The notes: generated by a model from the sequence alone, not told the origin. A DNA stretch of 64,000 nt from Acinetobacter sp. ANC 3929 (GCF_000369405.1 NZ_KB849999.1:124001-188000), one strand, 5' to 3'. Positions 27,648 through 37,812 are shown, counted from the first letter of the stretch. Program-made: numbers and translations.

Positions 27648-28009
27648 GATCAGTCCTCAATACATTCTTTATGTTTTTGTCTGTATTCAATATGCAGCAT
27701 CTACTTTATAAATAAAAAGATTGTTTTTTCATTTTATTATGAGTTTTTGAGATATTGATTGGTGGCTATGCTAAAAAATGATCAGAAATACACATTCAAA
27801 TCGATGTAAGTTCAGGGCAAATTTGCTACATTAACGCTCTTTGGTTGTGTGATGTCAGAATCGCCTCGCAGATTTTTTTACCTGTTTGGATGCAAAGCAC
27901 TTGTAGTTCTTATTTCTGACTCCATAATAACAGCTAAGAAAAAATTAACCGACCTAGGGTTTGTTGAAATTGACAAACCTTATAACAAACAGGATTAGAG
28001 AGTTTATTC
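27648..28009. other. Gene-free stretch upstream of secA
   Basis: 362 bp between divergent genes. GGTTTGT (27958-27964) and ACAAACC (27973-27979) form a perfect 7-bp stem-loop about 30 bp before secA. GTCAGAA near 27855 and TTCTGAC near 27914 could pair over a longer distance. No ORF or RNA gene is recognised, and no SecM-like leader is visible. Confidence 0.5.
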
Positions 28010-30733
28010 ATGTTGGCAAGTCTGATCGGAGGTATCTTCGGTACAAAAAATGAGCGTGAGCTCAAACGCATGCGTAAAATTGTTGAACAAATCAATGCGC
28101 TTGAACCGACGATATCTGCTCTTAACGATGCAGACCTCTCTGCAAAAACTCCAGAATTCAAACAACGTTTTAATAATGGCGAAAGTTTAGATAAATTATT
28201 ACCAGAAGCTTTTGCGGTTTGCCGTGAAGCAGCAAAACGTGTCATGGGCATGCGTCACTATGACGTGCAGCTCATCGGTGGTATTACCTTACACGAAGGT
28301 AAAATTGCTGAAATGCGTACAGGTGAAGGTAAAACCCTGATGGGTACTTTGGCTTGTTATCTCAATGCATTAAGTGGTAACGGTGTTCATGTGATTACCG
28401 TGAATGATTACTTGGCACAACGTGATGCTGAGTTGAACCGCCCGTTATTCGAATTCTTAGGTCTCAGTATTGGTGTGATTTACTCCATGCAGATGCCTGA
28501 TGAAAAAGCACAGGCGTATATCGCTGATATCACCTATGGTACCAACAACGAATTTGGTTTCGATTATCTACGCGACAACATGGTGTTTTCTCTACAAGAG
28601 AAAAAACAACGTGGTTTAAGCTATGCCATTATTGATGAAGTTGACTCAATTTTAATTGATGAAGCGCGTACACCATTGATCATTTCTGGTCAAAGTGAAG
28701 ATTCATCGCAGCTTTATCAACTGATTAACAGTATTCCTCCAACGTTGCGCCCTCAAAAAGAAGAGAAAGTGGCTGATGGCGGACATTTCTGGGTGGACGA
28801 GAAACAACGTTCAGTTGAAATGACTGAAGTGGGTTATGAAACGGTTGAGCAGAAACTCATTGAAATGGGGCTGTTGGCTGAAGGTGAAAGCCTGTATTCA
28901 GCAACCAATTTGAATTTGGTTCACCATGTAACTGCTGCGATTCGTGCGCATTATCTCTATCAAAAGAACGTGCACTACATCATTGGTGTGAATCCACAGA
29001 CTCAAAAAGAAGAAGTCATTATTGTGGATGAGAGCACGGGGCGTACCATGCCTGGTCGTCGTTGGTCAGAAGGTTTGCACCAAGCGGTTGAAGCCAAAGA
29101 AAACATGGAAATTCAACCTGAAAACCAAACGCTTGCAACCACAACTTTCCAGAATTATTTCCGTCTGTATAAAAAGCTTTCAGGTATGACTGGTACTGCC
29201 GATACCGAAGCTTCGGAAATGAAAGAAATCTATGGTTTAGATGTCGTGATTATTCCGACACACCGTCCAATGGTACGTGTCGATCATAACGACTTAATTT
29301 ATTTAAACCGTAATGGTAAATACACTGCGATTATTGAAGAAATTACCAATATTCGTCAGCAAGGTGTTGCACCGATCTTGATTGGTACAGCAACCATTGA
29401 AGCAAGTGAAATCCTTTCTTCTAAGTTGTTACAAGCAGGTATCCATCACGAAGTCTTGAATGCGAAGCAGCATGAGCGTGAAGCGGATATTATTGCACAG
29501 GCGGGTAGTCCAAATGCCGTGACCATTGCAACCAACATGGCAGGTCGTGGTACGGATATTTTGCTGGGTGGCAACTGGAAAGCTAAACTTGCCAAAATTG
29601 AAAACCCAACCCCTGAAGATGAAGCACGTTTACAGGCGCAATGGGAAAAAGATCACGAAGACGTTTTAAGTTCGGGTGGTTTACATATCATTGGTTCTGA
29701 GCGCCATGAATCTCGTCGTATTGATAACCAGTTGCGTGGTCGTGCAGGTCGTCAAGGTGATCCTGGTGTATCGCGTTTCTATTTATCACTTGAAGATGAT
29801 TTGATGCGTATCTTCGCGGGTGATCGTGTGGTTGCCATGATGCGTGCAATGGGCTTGCAAGAAAGTGAAGCCATTGAACATAAAATGGTCAGTCGTTCAA
29901 TCGAGAATGCACAACGTAAAGTTGAAGCGCGTAACTTTGATATTCGTAAGAACTTATTGAAGTATGATGATGTCAACAACGAGCAACGTAAGATCATTTA
30001 CTCGCAACGTGATGATGTCTTGGCTGAGAGCTCACTACAAGACTATATCGAAGAAATGCATCATGAAGTGATTAAGGGTTTAATTGCTAACTTTATTCCA
30101 CCAGAGTCAATCCATGATCAATGGGATATTGAAGGTTTGGAAAATGCCTTGCATGCAGATTTAGGCATTGAATTACCAGTACAACAATGGTTAGACCAAG
30201 ATCGTCGTTTAGACGAAGAAGGTCTAGTGGCACGTATTTCTGATGAAGTGATTGCGCGTTATCGTCAACGTCGTGAACAAATGGGGGATGAGTCAGCAGC
30301 AATGCTTGAGCGTCACTTCATGTTGAATTCACTTGATCGTCATTGGAAAGATCATTTGGCTGCGATGGATTATCTACGCCAAGGGATTCACTTACGTGGC
30401 TACGCACAGAAAAATCCTGAGCAAGAATACAAAAAAGAAGCATTCAACTTATTTGTAAATATGTTGGGTGTCATTAAGTCGGATGTTGTGACTGATTTAT
30501 CTCGTGTGCATGTACCGACTGCGGAAGAGTTAGCTGAGTTAGAAGTACAGCAGCAACGTCAAGCTGAATCGATGCGTTTGTCTTTCGAGCATGATGATGT
30601 AGATGGCTTAACGGGTGAAGTCACTGTTTCTGAAGAAATTGTTGACCATACTTTCCCAGTACCAGAAAGTCGTAATGCGCCATGTCCATGTGGCTCTGGT
30701 TTAAAGTACAAGCAATGTCACGGTAAAATCTAA
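28010..30733 (+). CDS. secA: Preprotein translocase ATPase SecA
   Basis: ATP-driven motor that pushes preproteins through SecYEG. The 907-residue length is normal. NBD1 has the Walker [16 protein letters not shown] and [18 protein letters not shown]2 has [16 protein letters not shown] and [13 protein letters not shown]. The helical scaffold and wing domains follow, and the C-terminal zinc/SecB-binding tail is [14 protein letters not shown]. The Ile/Val-poor linker before the tail is normal. Monocistronic, with a strong terminator 25 bp downstream. Confidence 0.98.
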   Translation: MLASLIGGIFGTKNERELKRMRKIVEQINALEPTISALNDADLSAKTPEFKQRFNNGESLDKLLPEAFAVCREAAKRVMGMRHYDVQLIGGITLHEGKIAEMRTGEGKTLMGTLACYLNALSGNGVHVITVNDYLAQRDAELNRPLFEFLGLSIGVIYSMQMPDEKAQAYIADITYGTNNEFGFDYLRDNMVFSLQEKKQRGLSYAIIDEVDSILIDEARTPLIISGQSEDSSQLYQLINSIPPTLRPQKEEKVADGGHFWVDEKQRSVEMTEVGYETVEQKLIEMGLLAEGESLYSATNLNLVHHVTAAIRAHYLYQKNVHYIIGVNPQTQKEEVIIVDESTGRTMPGRRWSEGLHQAVEAKENMEIQPENQTLATTTFQNYFRLYKKLSGMTGTADTEASEMKEIYGLDVVIIPTHRPMVRVDHNDLIYLNRNGKYTAIIEEITNIRQQGVAPILIGTATIEASEILSSKLLQAGIHHEVLNAKQHEREADIIAQAGSPNAVTIATNMAGRGTDILLGGNWKAKLAKIENPTPEDEARLQAQWEKDHEDVLSSGGLHIIGSERHESRRIDNQLRGRAGRQGDPGVSRFYLSLEDDLMRIFAGDRVVAMMRAMGLQESEAIEHKMVSRSIENAQRKVEARNFDIRKNLLKYDDVNNEQRKIIYSQRDDVLAESSLQDYIEEMHHEVIKGLIANFIPPESIHDQWDIEGLENALHADLGIELPVQQWLDQDRRLDEEGLVARISDEVIARYRQRREQMGDESAAMLERHFMLNSLDRHWKDHLAAMDYLRQGIHLRGYAQKNPEQEYKKEAFNLFVNMLGVIKSDVVTDLSRVHVPTAEELAELEVQQQRQAESMRLSFEHDDVDGLTGEVTVSEEIVDHTFPVPESRNAPCPCGSGLKYKQCHGKI

Positions 30734-30758
30734 GTTTCGACGTAGATTAAGCTGAAAT

Positions 30759-30790
30759 AAAAAAGCAGAGCATTGGTCTCTGCTTTTTTT
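30759..30790 (+). terminator. Terminator of secA
   Basis: AAAAAGCAGAG and CTCTGCTTTTT flank the loop CATTGGT, with seven T residues at the end. Confidence 0.9.
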
Positions 30791-30880
30791 ACGAGAATTT
30801 ACTTGAGTCCAAGCACGCTTTGTAGTTTCATTATTGGACTTATAGATCTTGATTGAGTTCGCATTAAAAGCGGGAAGACA

Positions 30881-31270
30881 ATGAAAAAACCATTACAACT
30901 TTTAATTTTGGCAAGTGCGGCGGTATCTGGTTTTGCATTTGCAAATGATGCCCCACAAACCACGACTGTGGATAAAGTGTTGGCAGCAAAAGGTACAAAT
31001 ACAGCAGAAGCACAAATTAAACGTGAAGTGACTACAGTGATTAGCCCACGTACTGGCATTCGCTATACGCTAGGCGATACAGGTAATCGCCCAATCGTAT
31101 TGCAAACGGCTGCAATTGCACCTGCAAATTCTGCCAATATCAATCGTATTGTGGCATCAAACCCTGCATTATCTGCACAAAGCCAAGAGAAAGCTAAGAT
31201 TGCTTTAATTGGTGAAACAGCTGTTCAAGCAGCCAATGCTGCAGCTGCGCAAACAGCAAAAGTAAATTAA
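30881..31270 (+). CDS. Small exported protein of unknown function
   Basis: A 129-residue protein with a clear Sec signal peptide (MKKPLQLLILASAAVSGFAFA, cleavage after AFA). The mature part is Ala-, Thr- and Asn-rich: an N-terminal segment, a middle ISPRTGIRYTLGDTGNRPIVLQ block that looks like beta strands, and an Ala-rich C-terminal helix (ETAVQAANAAAAQTAKVN). I recognise no family. It has its own terminator, so it is a separate transcript between secA and lpxO. Periplasmic location is inferred from the signal. Confidence 0.65.
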   Translation: MKKPLQLLILASAAVSGFAFANDAPQTTTVDKVLAAKGTNTAEAQIKREVTTVISPRTGIRYTLGDTGNRPIVLQTAAIAPANSANINRIVASNPALSAQSQEKAKIALIGETAVQAANAAAAQTAKVN

Positions 31271-31288
31271 TTACGATTTGTTTAAAAT

Positions 31289-31318
31289 AAAAAAGAGATG
31301 CAATTGCATCTCTTTTTT
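31289..31318. terminator. Bidirectional terminator
   Basis: AAAAGAGATGCAATTGCATC and its mirror form an uninterrupted palindrome flanked by A and T runs, between convergent genes. Confidence 0.88.
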
Positions 31319-31332
31319 ATGGAAGAATATTT

Positions 31333-32238
31333 TTATAAAAAACTTGGTAATAAAATTAGGCCAATCAAAATAGCAAATAGCAACCACTTAGACACATAGT
31401 AGAGTGGGCGATTACGCTCTTTTAAGCCACGGCCATAATGATGCACTGCATAACCATATTTGAAAATACGGTTAATAAAACCAGTTTTGTCTTGATCATC
31501 ATTGGGTGAGCTGGCTGCAGACATCACATTACGACCAAACCAATAATTTAACTTTTGTGCCCAACCCCATTTCATCGGGCGTTCAATATCACAGAATAAG
31601 ATAATACGGGTTTCATCGGTCTTGTTTTCAGCCCAATGCACAAAGGTTTCATCAAACACGGTAGCTTCGCCATCTCGCCAGCTATAACGCTCTTGATCAA
31701 CCTCAATAAAGCACTCATCGCTATTTGGTGTGACCAAACCCAAGTGATAACGCACTGAACCTGCATAAGGATCACGATGTTTGCCTAAGTAACTGCCAGA
31801 AGGGAGTTCAGTAAACATTGCTGCTTTGACTGAAGGAATGCTTTCCAGCAGAGCCACTGTTTTTGGGCAGAGTTGCTGTGCTGAAGGATGGCTGTCTTGA
31901 TACCATTTTAGATAAAAACGTTTCCATCCACGTTTAAAGAAGGTGTTAAAACCTGCATCATTATTTTTTTCAGACGCTTTAATTTGGTTTTGCAGTTGAA
32001 TTGCTTCTTCTCGAATCACTTGCCAATTGTCTTGCAATGGTTTCAGTTCTGGAAACTGTGCCACATCGAAGAAGGGCTGGTTCGGCAATTTAGAAAACCC
32101 CGTCATGAACATGTTCACGGGTGCTAAAAATGTCGAATGGTCAAATAATTGTCGAGATGCTTTTAATCGTTCTTTACCTCGGAAATAGGTATATAAAAAG
32201 CTGATTAAAAATACGGCAACGATAATCACTGCGTACAT
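31333..32238 (-). CDS. lpxO: Lipid A 2-hydroxylase LpxO (aspartyl/asparaginyl hydroxylase fold)
   Basis: Fe(II)/2-oxoglutarate dioxygenase acting at the inner membrane; in Acinetobacter and Salmonella it 2-hydroxylates lipid A acyl chains. It has 301 residues with an N-terminal TM helix (1-18) and a C-terminal one (about 281-298). The iron-binding H-x-D is in GKHRDPYAGSVRYHLGL and the second His in ETFVHWAENKTDETRI. The alternative of a general aspartyl beta-hydroxylase is less likely given the two membrane anchors. Monocistronic. Confidence 0.87.
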   Translation of the reverse strand: MYAVIIVAVFLISFLYTYFRGKERLKASRQLFDHSTFLAPVNMFMTGFSKLPNQPFFDVAQFPELKPLQDNWQVIREEAIQLQNQIKASEKNNDAGFNTFFKRGWKRFYLKWYQDSHPSAQQLCPKTVALLESIPSVKAAMFTELPSGSYLGKHRDPYAGSVRYHLGLVTPNSDECFIEVDQERYSWRDGEATVFDETFVHWAENKTDETRIILFCDIERPMKWGWAQKLNYWFGRNVMSAASSPNDDQDKTGFINRIFKYGYAVHHYGRGLKERNRPLYYVSKWLLFAILIGLILLPSFL

Positions 32239-32350
32239 AACACAATCGTCTAAAGAAAAATGAAGGCGGTTATTTTAGCACAAAAAATATTTGGAAGAAT
32301 GCTGTTATAAAAGCAACTTTATAAGATAAAAACTATGGAATTAAATGGTA

Positions 32351-32393
32351 TTTCAGATGATCTGAGTCGGTGTTTTGCACAGATCATCTGAAA
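32351..32393. terminator. 14-bp perfect inverted repeat after MFS gene
   Basis: TTTCAGATGATCTG and CAGATCATCTGAAA pair perfectly around a 15-nt loop, 10 bp past the transporter stop. The T run expected of an intrinsic terminator is poor, so it may be an mRNA-stabilising hairpin. Confidence 0.55.
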
Positions 32394-32402
32394 GAATGAC
32401 GA

Positions 32403-33713
32403 TTAGATTTGGTTATTCACATCATCATTTTTGGTTTCACGCATCAGTAAGAAGGCGATTAAAGACAGGATTGAAGCCAAGCTAAGATATAGACCGACTG
32501 CACCCAGACCATAACTTTCTGCGAGTTTAGTCGCAATATAAGGTGCAAAAGAGGCACCAAAGATACCAGCCAAGTTAAAAGTCAGCGCTGAACCCGTATA
32601 GCGAACTGAGGTTGGGAAAATTTCAGACAGGACGGTACCAATTGGTCCATAGGTTAAACCCATAATGGAGAGGCCGATACACAAGAACAAGAACACCAAA
32701 ATAGGACTACCAGAACCTAATAGCGGTGCAAAACACAATCCGAACAGTGCTGAAAGAATACAAACCGCGATCGAGGTATTTTTACGACCAAACTTCTCGG
32801 CAAATATTGCAGACAAGGGAATAAAGGCGGCAAAACAGAGGGTGGCAAACAGTTGTAACACCAAGAAGTCACCACGTGCATAGCCAAGTTTCGTGGTGCC
32901 CCAGTTCAAGGCAAATACGGTGGTGAGATAAAACACCACAAAGGTACAGATCGCTGCAACGGTCCCGAGCACCAACATTGGAAAATGTTTAGTCATCACT
33001 TCTTTAAAAGGGACATTCACTTCTTTCTGTTTATTTAACACCTTTTGGAAGGCGGGTGTTTCATGCAGCTTTAAACGGATATATAAACCGACCAGCACCA
33101 AGACTGCACTTGCAATAAATGGAATACGCCATCCCCAAGTCATAAATGCTTGTTCAGACATAAAGGCATTCAGTAACAGGAATGAGCCAGTCGCAAGAAT
33201 AAAACCGATTGGTGCACCGAGTTGCGGGAACATGCCATACCAAGCACGTTTCCCTTCTGGTGCGTTCTCAGTCGCCAGTAAGACTGCACCACTCCATTCA
33301 CCACCTAAGCCCAAACCTTGTCCTAAACGGCATAGGGCAAGCAGCAATGGGGCTGCCAGACCAATTTGTGCATAGGTTGGTAATAGGCCAATACAAACTG
33401 TAGAAATACCCATCGTGAGCAAGGCTGCAACTAGTGTGGCTTTACGTCCGATGCGATCACCGAGATGTCCAAAAATTGCTGCGCCAATCGGGCGGGCAAT
33501 AAAAGCAATTGCAAAGGTTGCAAGTGATTTGAGTACTGCTGCGCCGTCACTACTTTCAGGGAAAAATAAATGTGGAAAAATCAGCACAGCTGCTGTGGCA
33601 TAAATATAAAAGTCGAAAAACTCAATGGTAGTGCCGACAAGGCTGGCAAATAATACTCGTACTTTTGAATTGCTGGCCACTTCAGTGGTGGCAGTCGTAG
33701 TGCTTGACGACAT
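32403..33713 (-). CDS. MFS transporter, metabolite:H+ symporter (ProP/ShiA-like) type
   Basis: Inner-membrane symporter of 436 residues with 12 predicted TM helices. Family signs: the loop 2-3 motif GHLGDRIGRKATL, FEFYDFYIYATAAVLIFPHLFFP-like helix 1 with an Asp, RLGQGLGLGGEWSGAVLLA in helix 5 and FPTSVRYTGSALTFNLAG in helix 11, typical of the MHS group. The substrate (osmolyte, dicarboxylate or shikimate-type acid) cannot be told from sequence. Monocistronic; its upstream region is occupied by the MITE-like element. Confidence 0.83.
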   Translation of the reverse strand: MSSSTTTATTEVASNSKVRVLFASLVGTTIEFFDFYIYATAAVLIFPHLFFPESSDGAAVLKSLATFAIAFIARPIGAAIFGHLGDRIGRKATLVAALLTMGISTVCIGLLPTYAQIGLAAPLLLALCRLGQGLGLGGEWSGAVLLATENAPEGKRAWYGMFPQLGAPIGFILATGSFLLLNAFMSEQAFMTWGWRIPFIASAVLVLVGLYIRLKLHETPAFQKVLNKQKEVNVPFKEVMTKHFPMLVLGTVAAICTFVVFYLTTVFALNWGTTKLGYARGDFLVLQLFATLCFAAFIPLSAIFAEKFGRKNTSIAVCILSALFGLCFAPLLGSGSPILVFLFLCIGLSIMGLTYGPIGTVLSEIFPTSVRYTGSALTFNLAGIFGASFAPYIATKLAESYGLGAVGLYLSLASILSLIAFLLMRETKNDDVNNQI

Positions 33714-33746
33714 ACAAGACCTTCATGTTATTCATTCAAGAAAGTA

Positions 33747-34016
33747 TAGGGGCTGTTGACATTTCACCGATACTTGCGACAGAGGACGTTTTTTAGACGA
33801 TACAAGGAATGTTTTGCGAAACTTAGTGACGCTAAGTAAGCACGACATAACGCAGTAACGGCAAAAAACAGCCCTGTCCCGCAGGGTTATAGCTAAAACT
33901 TCCCTAAACTACGTTATGAAACTTGACAAGGGGAGCACCATTGCCTGCGTTTCATGCCTTGTTTATGTCGTTTTAGCCAATAACGCAATGTATGGATGAA
34001 ACGTCAAAAGACCCTA
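33747..34016. mobile_element. MITE-like element, about 270 bp, with imperfect 26-bp terminal inverted repeats
   Basis: The ends, TAGGGGCTGTTGACATTTCA... at 33747 and the reverse complement of ...GAAACGTCAAAAGACCCTA at 34016, match at about 21 of 26 positions. Inside are hairpins CTTAG-TGACG-CTAAG and CCCTG-TCCCG-CAGGG, and the pair CGACATAAC / GTTTATGTCG. There is no ORF. No clean target-site duplication is visible. It fills the gap between the MFS and hemolysin III genes. Confidence 0.55.
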
Positions 34017-34084
34017 AAGACTGTCTTGAAAAATTCCTTTTGAATGTGCAGTCTCACCCTGAAAACTTAATGTTATATATAGAT

Positions 34085-34729
34085 TTATAATACATAACAG
34101 TAGATTGCCAAAAAGTGTAATCCTGCCCCTAATAGCACAAAAACATGCCAAATTGCGTGGGTATATCTTACCTTTTTTAAGGCATAAAACAATGTGCCGA
34201 TGGTATAGGCCAAGCCGCCTGCAATCAGCAACTGCACAGCATCTTTGGAAAGGTAACGCTGCATATCATCCATGACTAAAACAGCTAACCATCCCATGGC
34301 CAAATAAGCTGCTAAAGAAATTTTTTGGAAACGGTGAATAAACACCAATTTGAATAGTGTGCCGATCAAGGCGATTGCCCATAATGCAATCAGTAAATAA
34401 TGTGCTTTGGCCGTTGGAATCGCGATACTCAAAAATGGGGTATAGGTACCTGCGATGAGATAATAGATCGCAGTATGATCCAATTTTTTATACCAATAGC
34501 GCTTACGTTCATCCACAGCAAAGTGATACAGCATAGAACTCGCAAGCAAGAGGACTAGACTAAAACCATAGACCCATAAACTGATCCATTGCCCCAACGG
34601 CAAATACTGACCTTTAATAATCATGAAGATCGAGGCAATTAAAGCCAGTGCAGCACCAATACCATGACTATAGGCATTAATCAGCTCTTCTTTCGGGTCA
34701 TAGTCTAGCAATGTTTTTGTGTTCATCAA
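34085..34729 (-). CDS. Hemolysin III/PAQR family membrane protein
   Basis: A 214-residue inner-membrane protein with seven predicted TM helices. Family motifs include EELINAYSHGIGAALALIAS near the N-terminus, SSMLYHFAVDERKRYWYKKLDHTAIYYLIAGTYTP-like blocks and HAIWHVFVLLGAGLHFLAI at the C-terminus, with the conserved Ser/His/Asp cluster of the CREST superfamily. The name hemolysin is historical; the role in Acinetobacter is unknown. Monocistronic and divergent from the methyltransferase gene. Confidence 0.88.
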   Translation of the reverse strand: MMNTKTLLDYDPKEELINAYSHGIGAALALIASIFMIIKGQYLPLGQWISLWVYGFSLVLLLASSMLYHFAVDERKRYWYKKLDHTAIYYLIAGTYTPFLSIAIPTAKAHYLLIALWAIALIGTLFKLVFIHRFQKISLAAYLAMGWLAVLVMDDMQRYLSKDAVQLLIAGGLAYTIGTLFYALKKVRYTHAIWHVFVLLGAGLHFLAIYCYVL

Positions 34730-34827
34730 GCGTTCAGATTGAATAAAAATACAACTGTATCGTAATGCAATTTCCCTTTTAAAGTAAGACGCTTTAAAAT
34801 TTAGTTTCTATTTGTTAGGTTTTCATT

Positions 34828-36045
34828 ATGTTTGCGCCGAAATTTTCTTTTGAACAAGAACAGCAGTTTTTCTTGGATATCCAGCAATCTATTGAAAATA
34901 AAAGCTTTGATCGCCTTATTCTGAGTCAGTATAAAGGTGAAATGGCACAATTAGAAAAGATAACATTTCGTGTGATTGAACTGCAAGGACAAGCCATGTT
35001 GTCTGGTTTATATCATCATGCCACGCAAGATGTGACCAAAAACTATACGATTGATGAAGGTCTGGAAAAAATTGCTGAGTTATTGAGCCAGTGTAAACAG
35101 GCCAATCTATTTAGCTTGGACCAAGACATTCAGCTCAAGAAAAATAAAAAGAAGGCGATGCTAAATAGCCAGAAAAAACAGGTATCTACCACCAAATCAG
35201 AACAACAACAGCATGATCGTGAAAAGCAGCGTTATGTACAGCAGCAGAGTCCATTTTTAAAGTATCTGGGGATTACTGATGAAAAAGGGCAAATCATTCC
35301 AAGCATGGCGCGTAAGTGGAAACAGATTAATAAATTTATTGAAATCTTTTCGCATGCTTATGAGCAGATTGATGCTTCACAGCAAGAATTGAATATTGTG
35401 GATTTTGGTTCGGGTAAAGGCTATCTCACTTTTGCTCTATATGATTATTTACAAGCCCAGCATAAAACGCCTTTAATTACGGGTGTTGAGTTACGTTCAA
35501 ACTTGGTTGAGTTTTGCCAGAATGTTGCTGATCAGGCCAGTTTCAGCCATCTCGACTTTTTTGAAGGTGACGTACGTAGTTATCAGCCAGAAAAACTGGA
35601 TGTGATGATTGCGTTGCATGCGTGTGATATTGCCACTGATTTTGCCATTCATACAGGTATCCGCTTAAATGCGTCGATGATTATGTGCGCACCATGCTGC
35701 CATAAAGAACTACGTCCACAATTACAAAGTCCTGAAGTTTTACAGCCGATGCTTCAGTTTGGCATTCACGCAGGGCAGCAGGCAGAAATGTTGACTGATA
35801 CCTTGCGTGCTTTGTTGCTGAAAGCCTATGGCTATGAAACCAAAGTATTCGAGTTTGTATCTTTGGAACATACCAGCAAAAATAAAATGATTTTGGCGAC
35901 TAAACGTAAACAGATGCAGCAGCCTGATGCAAAGATTATGCAGCAAATTCAAGCTTTGAAAGCCATGTATGGTATTGAAAAGCAGAGTCTGGAATTATTA
36001 TTACAAGATCAAATGCCGATCGAAAATATAGGCTGTAAGTGTTAA
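34828..36045 (+). CDS. SAM-dependent methyltransferase (Methyltransf_32-like)
   Basis: A 405-residue cytosolic protein. The N-terminal roughly 180 residues are Lys/Gln-rich and helical; the Rossmann MTase core then follows with NIVDFGSGKGYLTFALYDYL (motif I), GVELRSNLVEFCQ (motif II) and IALHACDIATDFAI, and a cysteine-bearing APCCHKELRPQ. The pattern resembles Methyltransf_32 proteins, some of which act on RNA or protein, but the substrate is not known. Its stop overlaps the start region of the frameshifted acetyltransferase gene. Confidence 0.75.
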   Translation: MFAPKFSFEQEQQFFLDIQQSIENKSFDRLILSQYKGEMAQLEKITFRVIELQGQAMLSGLYHHATQDVTKNYTIDEGLEKIAELLSQCKQANLFSLDQDIQLKKNKKKAMLNSQKKQVSTTKSEQQQHDREKQRYVQQQSPFLKYLGITDEKGQIIPSMARKWKQINKFIEIFSHAYEQIDASQQELNIVDFGSGKGYLTFALYDYLQAQHKTPLITGVELRSNLVEFCQNVADQASFSHLDFFEGDVRSYQPEKLDVMIALHACDIATDFAIHTGIRLNASMIMCAPCCHKELRPQLQSPEVLQPMLQFGIHAGQQAEMLTDTLRALLLKAYGYETKVFEFVSLEHTSKNKMILATKRKQMQQPDAKIMQQIQALKAMYGIEKQSLELLLQDQMPIENIGCKC

Positions 36046-36047
36046 TG

Positions 36048-36490
36048 ATGTCCGAGGAACATATGCTTCGAGTTGAACGAGGAAGTTGGGATCAATTACA
36101 GCAACCTGCAAAATTGATTCGAGAAAAGGTTTTATTGCTGAGCAGGGTATTCCAGAAGCGGATGAATGGGATGAGCAAGATGCGATTTCTCTGCATTTTG
36201 TCATCTTCGAACAAGATCAGCCGATTGCGACAGCACGCTTATTGCAAAATAATAGTGTTGGGCGTGTTGCTGTGCTGAAAACCTATCGTGGGCAAGGCAT
36301 TGGTCAAATGATGATGTTAGACATTATTGACTACGCACGACAACAGTCTCGACCTTTCCTGTATTTGTCTTCACAAGTCCATGCGATGTCATTTTATCAG
36401 CAGCTTGGTTTTGTGGTGCAAGGCGATGAGTACGATGAATGTGGCATCCCCCATATAGAAATGCAGATGCCAATCAGGGTGGAAATTTAA
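36048..36490 (+). pseudogene. GNAT acetyltransferase (ElaA-like), frameshifted
   Basis: The N-terminal part, MLRVERGSWDQLQQPAKLIREKV from the ATG at 36063 (alternatives 36045/36048), and the C-terminal part, FIAEQGIPEADEWDEQDAIS to MPIRVEI, are in different frames. Joining them at the T run 36130-36133 by adding one T restores the continuous family pattern IREKVFIAEQGIPEADEWDEQD, and then the acetyl-CoA loop TYRGQGIGQMMM. This is a one-base deletion in this copy or a sequencing error. It overlaps the methyltransferase stop, so it was the second gene of that operon. Confidence 0.75.
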
Positions 36491-36504
36491 ACCCATGAGG
36501 TTGT

Positions 36505-36741
36505 TTATGGATGCTGTTCAGTAACCACTTCCGATGTTGCTGAATTTGTGTCCTGTTGAGACAGTTCTTTTTGTTGTTGTGCCTTACGCTGTGCGCCTGG
36601 CATATAGTCAGGCTCTTGGCTCATAGCCAAATAAAAAAAGCTTAAAAAGATGGTGCTGAGCACCCCGACAATAATCACAAATTTCCATCCCAATACTGTT
36701 TCTTCATTTGAATCTTTTTGTGGGGATGGTTGGCTACTCAT
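36505..36741 (-). CDS. Small one-TM protein with EPDYMP motif (copy 1)
   Basis: A 78-residue protein from the ATG at 36741, with GGAA 8 nt before it. One TM helix (about 21-40, KFVIIVGVLSTIFLSFFYLA) is followed by EPDYMPGAQRKAQQQKE and a polar tail. It is clearly paralogous to the protein at 37864-38088: both share GWK..II, LS..F, FYLA, EPDYMP, Q.KA and E.SQ at the same spacing. The family is not recognised. The patatin gene lies between the two copies. Function unknown. Confidence 0.65.
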   Translation of the reverse strand: MSSQPSPQKDSNEETVLGWKFVIIVGVLSTIFLSFFYLAMSQEPDYMPGAQRKAQQQKELSQQDTNSATSEVVTEQHP

Positions 36742-36943
36742 TATAAATTCCAAAAATAACAAAATATAAAACGAGATTTTGCGCCTTTTTGGCAGAACTT
36801 GCCAAGAGGGGATACTGAATTCTTCATTATTTTAAGCTCAAGCATGTTTTGAGTTGAGGGTACGCTCCACTTCGTTTCGACATTGTGAACACAGCCAAGA
36901 AGAAACCTACCCATCACTTATTATTTTAATGGTTTAACTGGAA

Positions 36944-37798
36944 CTAGAGCTTGTTCCAGTCTTCAATCGCCTTAAATCCTGTTTCTATCCCGACATCATA
37001 GCTATAGCGGATTTTCGCTTTGTTCTTTGAAAGTCGGCCTGCCATGTTTTTTAAATCAGGTGGACAGACCTCCAAAATTTTTTGTTCTGATGCCGATCGC
37101 ACAAATGCGACAGAATCATTGTAGCGTTGTGTTCGAGTCAATAAACTTTGTGCAAAGCCCCGTTGTTGCTTAAATAGGTATTTTGCAAGGAACTGATCAC
37201 CTTTGCTGGTGGCTTTATAATAATTTTTAGGACGTGTTCTAAGCACCATTAACTTGGAAACATCATGTTGTTGTGCAGCCCAATGGATGGGTAAAGCATC
37301 TGCTACACCGCCATCAAAATAGGGTTCACCAAAGACATCAACCGCTTGGCGAGTAAGTACTGGAATGGAGCTAGATGCTCTTAAACCATCAAGAATGTTA
37401 TCTCTAGATGCTTTGATATAGGCTGCTTCGCCTGAGAGCGCATGCGTAAGCACCATGTAAAATTCAGGATGATTGGCAAATAAATGCTCTTGATTAAGTG
37501 GATTTTCCTGTTCTACAGCGTCCCACATCCATTTTAAATCCAGTAAGTCACCACCTTTAAAAAAGCGGCCATAATGGATGAATTCAGAGCGGAGAGAGTG
37601 ATCTAAATAAATTTGGAGAATACGACCTTGTTGCGCTGCCAGATAACTTGCAACATTGGTAGAGCCAGAAGAGACACCAACACAAAGGTCAAAGGGATTA
37701 AATTGTTGTTGTAAAAATGCATCTAACACACCACAGGTGAACGCACCCCGCATTCCACCGCCTTCAACGACCAGTGCCTGACGATTTTGTTGAAGCAT
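36944..37798 (-). CDS. Patatin-like phospholipase
   Basis: Serine-aspartate dyad lipid acyl hydrolase of 284 residues (start ATG 37798; an ATG at 37828 would lie inside a hairpin loop). The oxyanion box is GGGMRGAF, the nucleophile elbow GVSSGS, and the catalytic Asp lies in FDGGVADALP. No signal peptide, so it resembles cytosolic YjjU/RssA-type patatins rather than secreted ExoU-type toxins. It is sandwiched between two paralogous small membrane-protein genes on the same strand. Confidence 0.87.
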   Translation of the reverse strand: MLQQNRQALVVEGGGMRGAFTCGVLDAFLQQQFNPFDLCVGVSSGSTNVASYLAAQQGRILQIYLDHSLRSEFIHYGRFFKGGDLLDLKWMWDAVEQENPLNQEHLFANHPEFYMVLTHALSGEAAYIKASRDNILDGLRASSSIPVLTRQAVDVFGEPYFDGGVADALPIHWAAQQHDVSKLMVLRTRPKNYYKATSKGDQFLAKYLFKQQRGFAQSLLTRTQRYNDSVAFVRSASEQKILEVCPPDLKNMAGRLSKNKAKIRYSYDVGIETGFKAIEDWNKL

Positions 37799-37812
37799 TG
37801 AATATCTCGAAT

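Noticed and set aside
27970..27986. TTGACA close to TATAAC before secA as a promoter
   Set aside because: The spacing is 5 bp, far from the required 16-18. TTGACA is part of a small inverted repeat.
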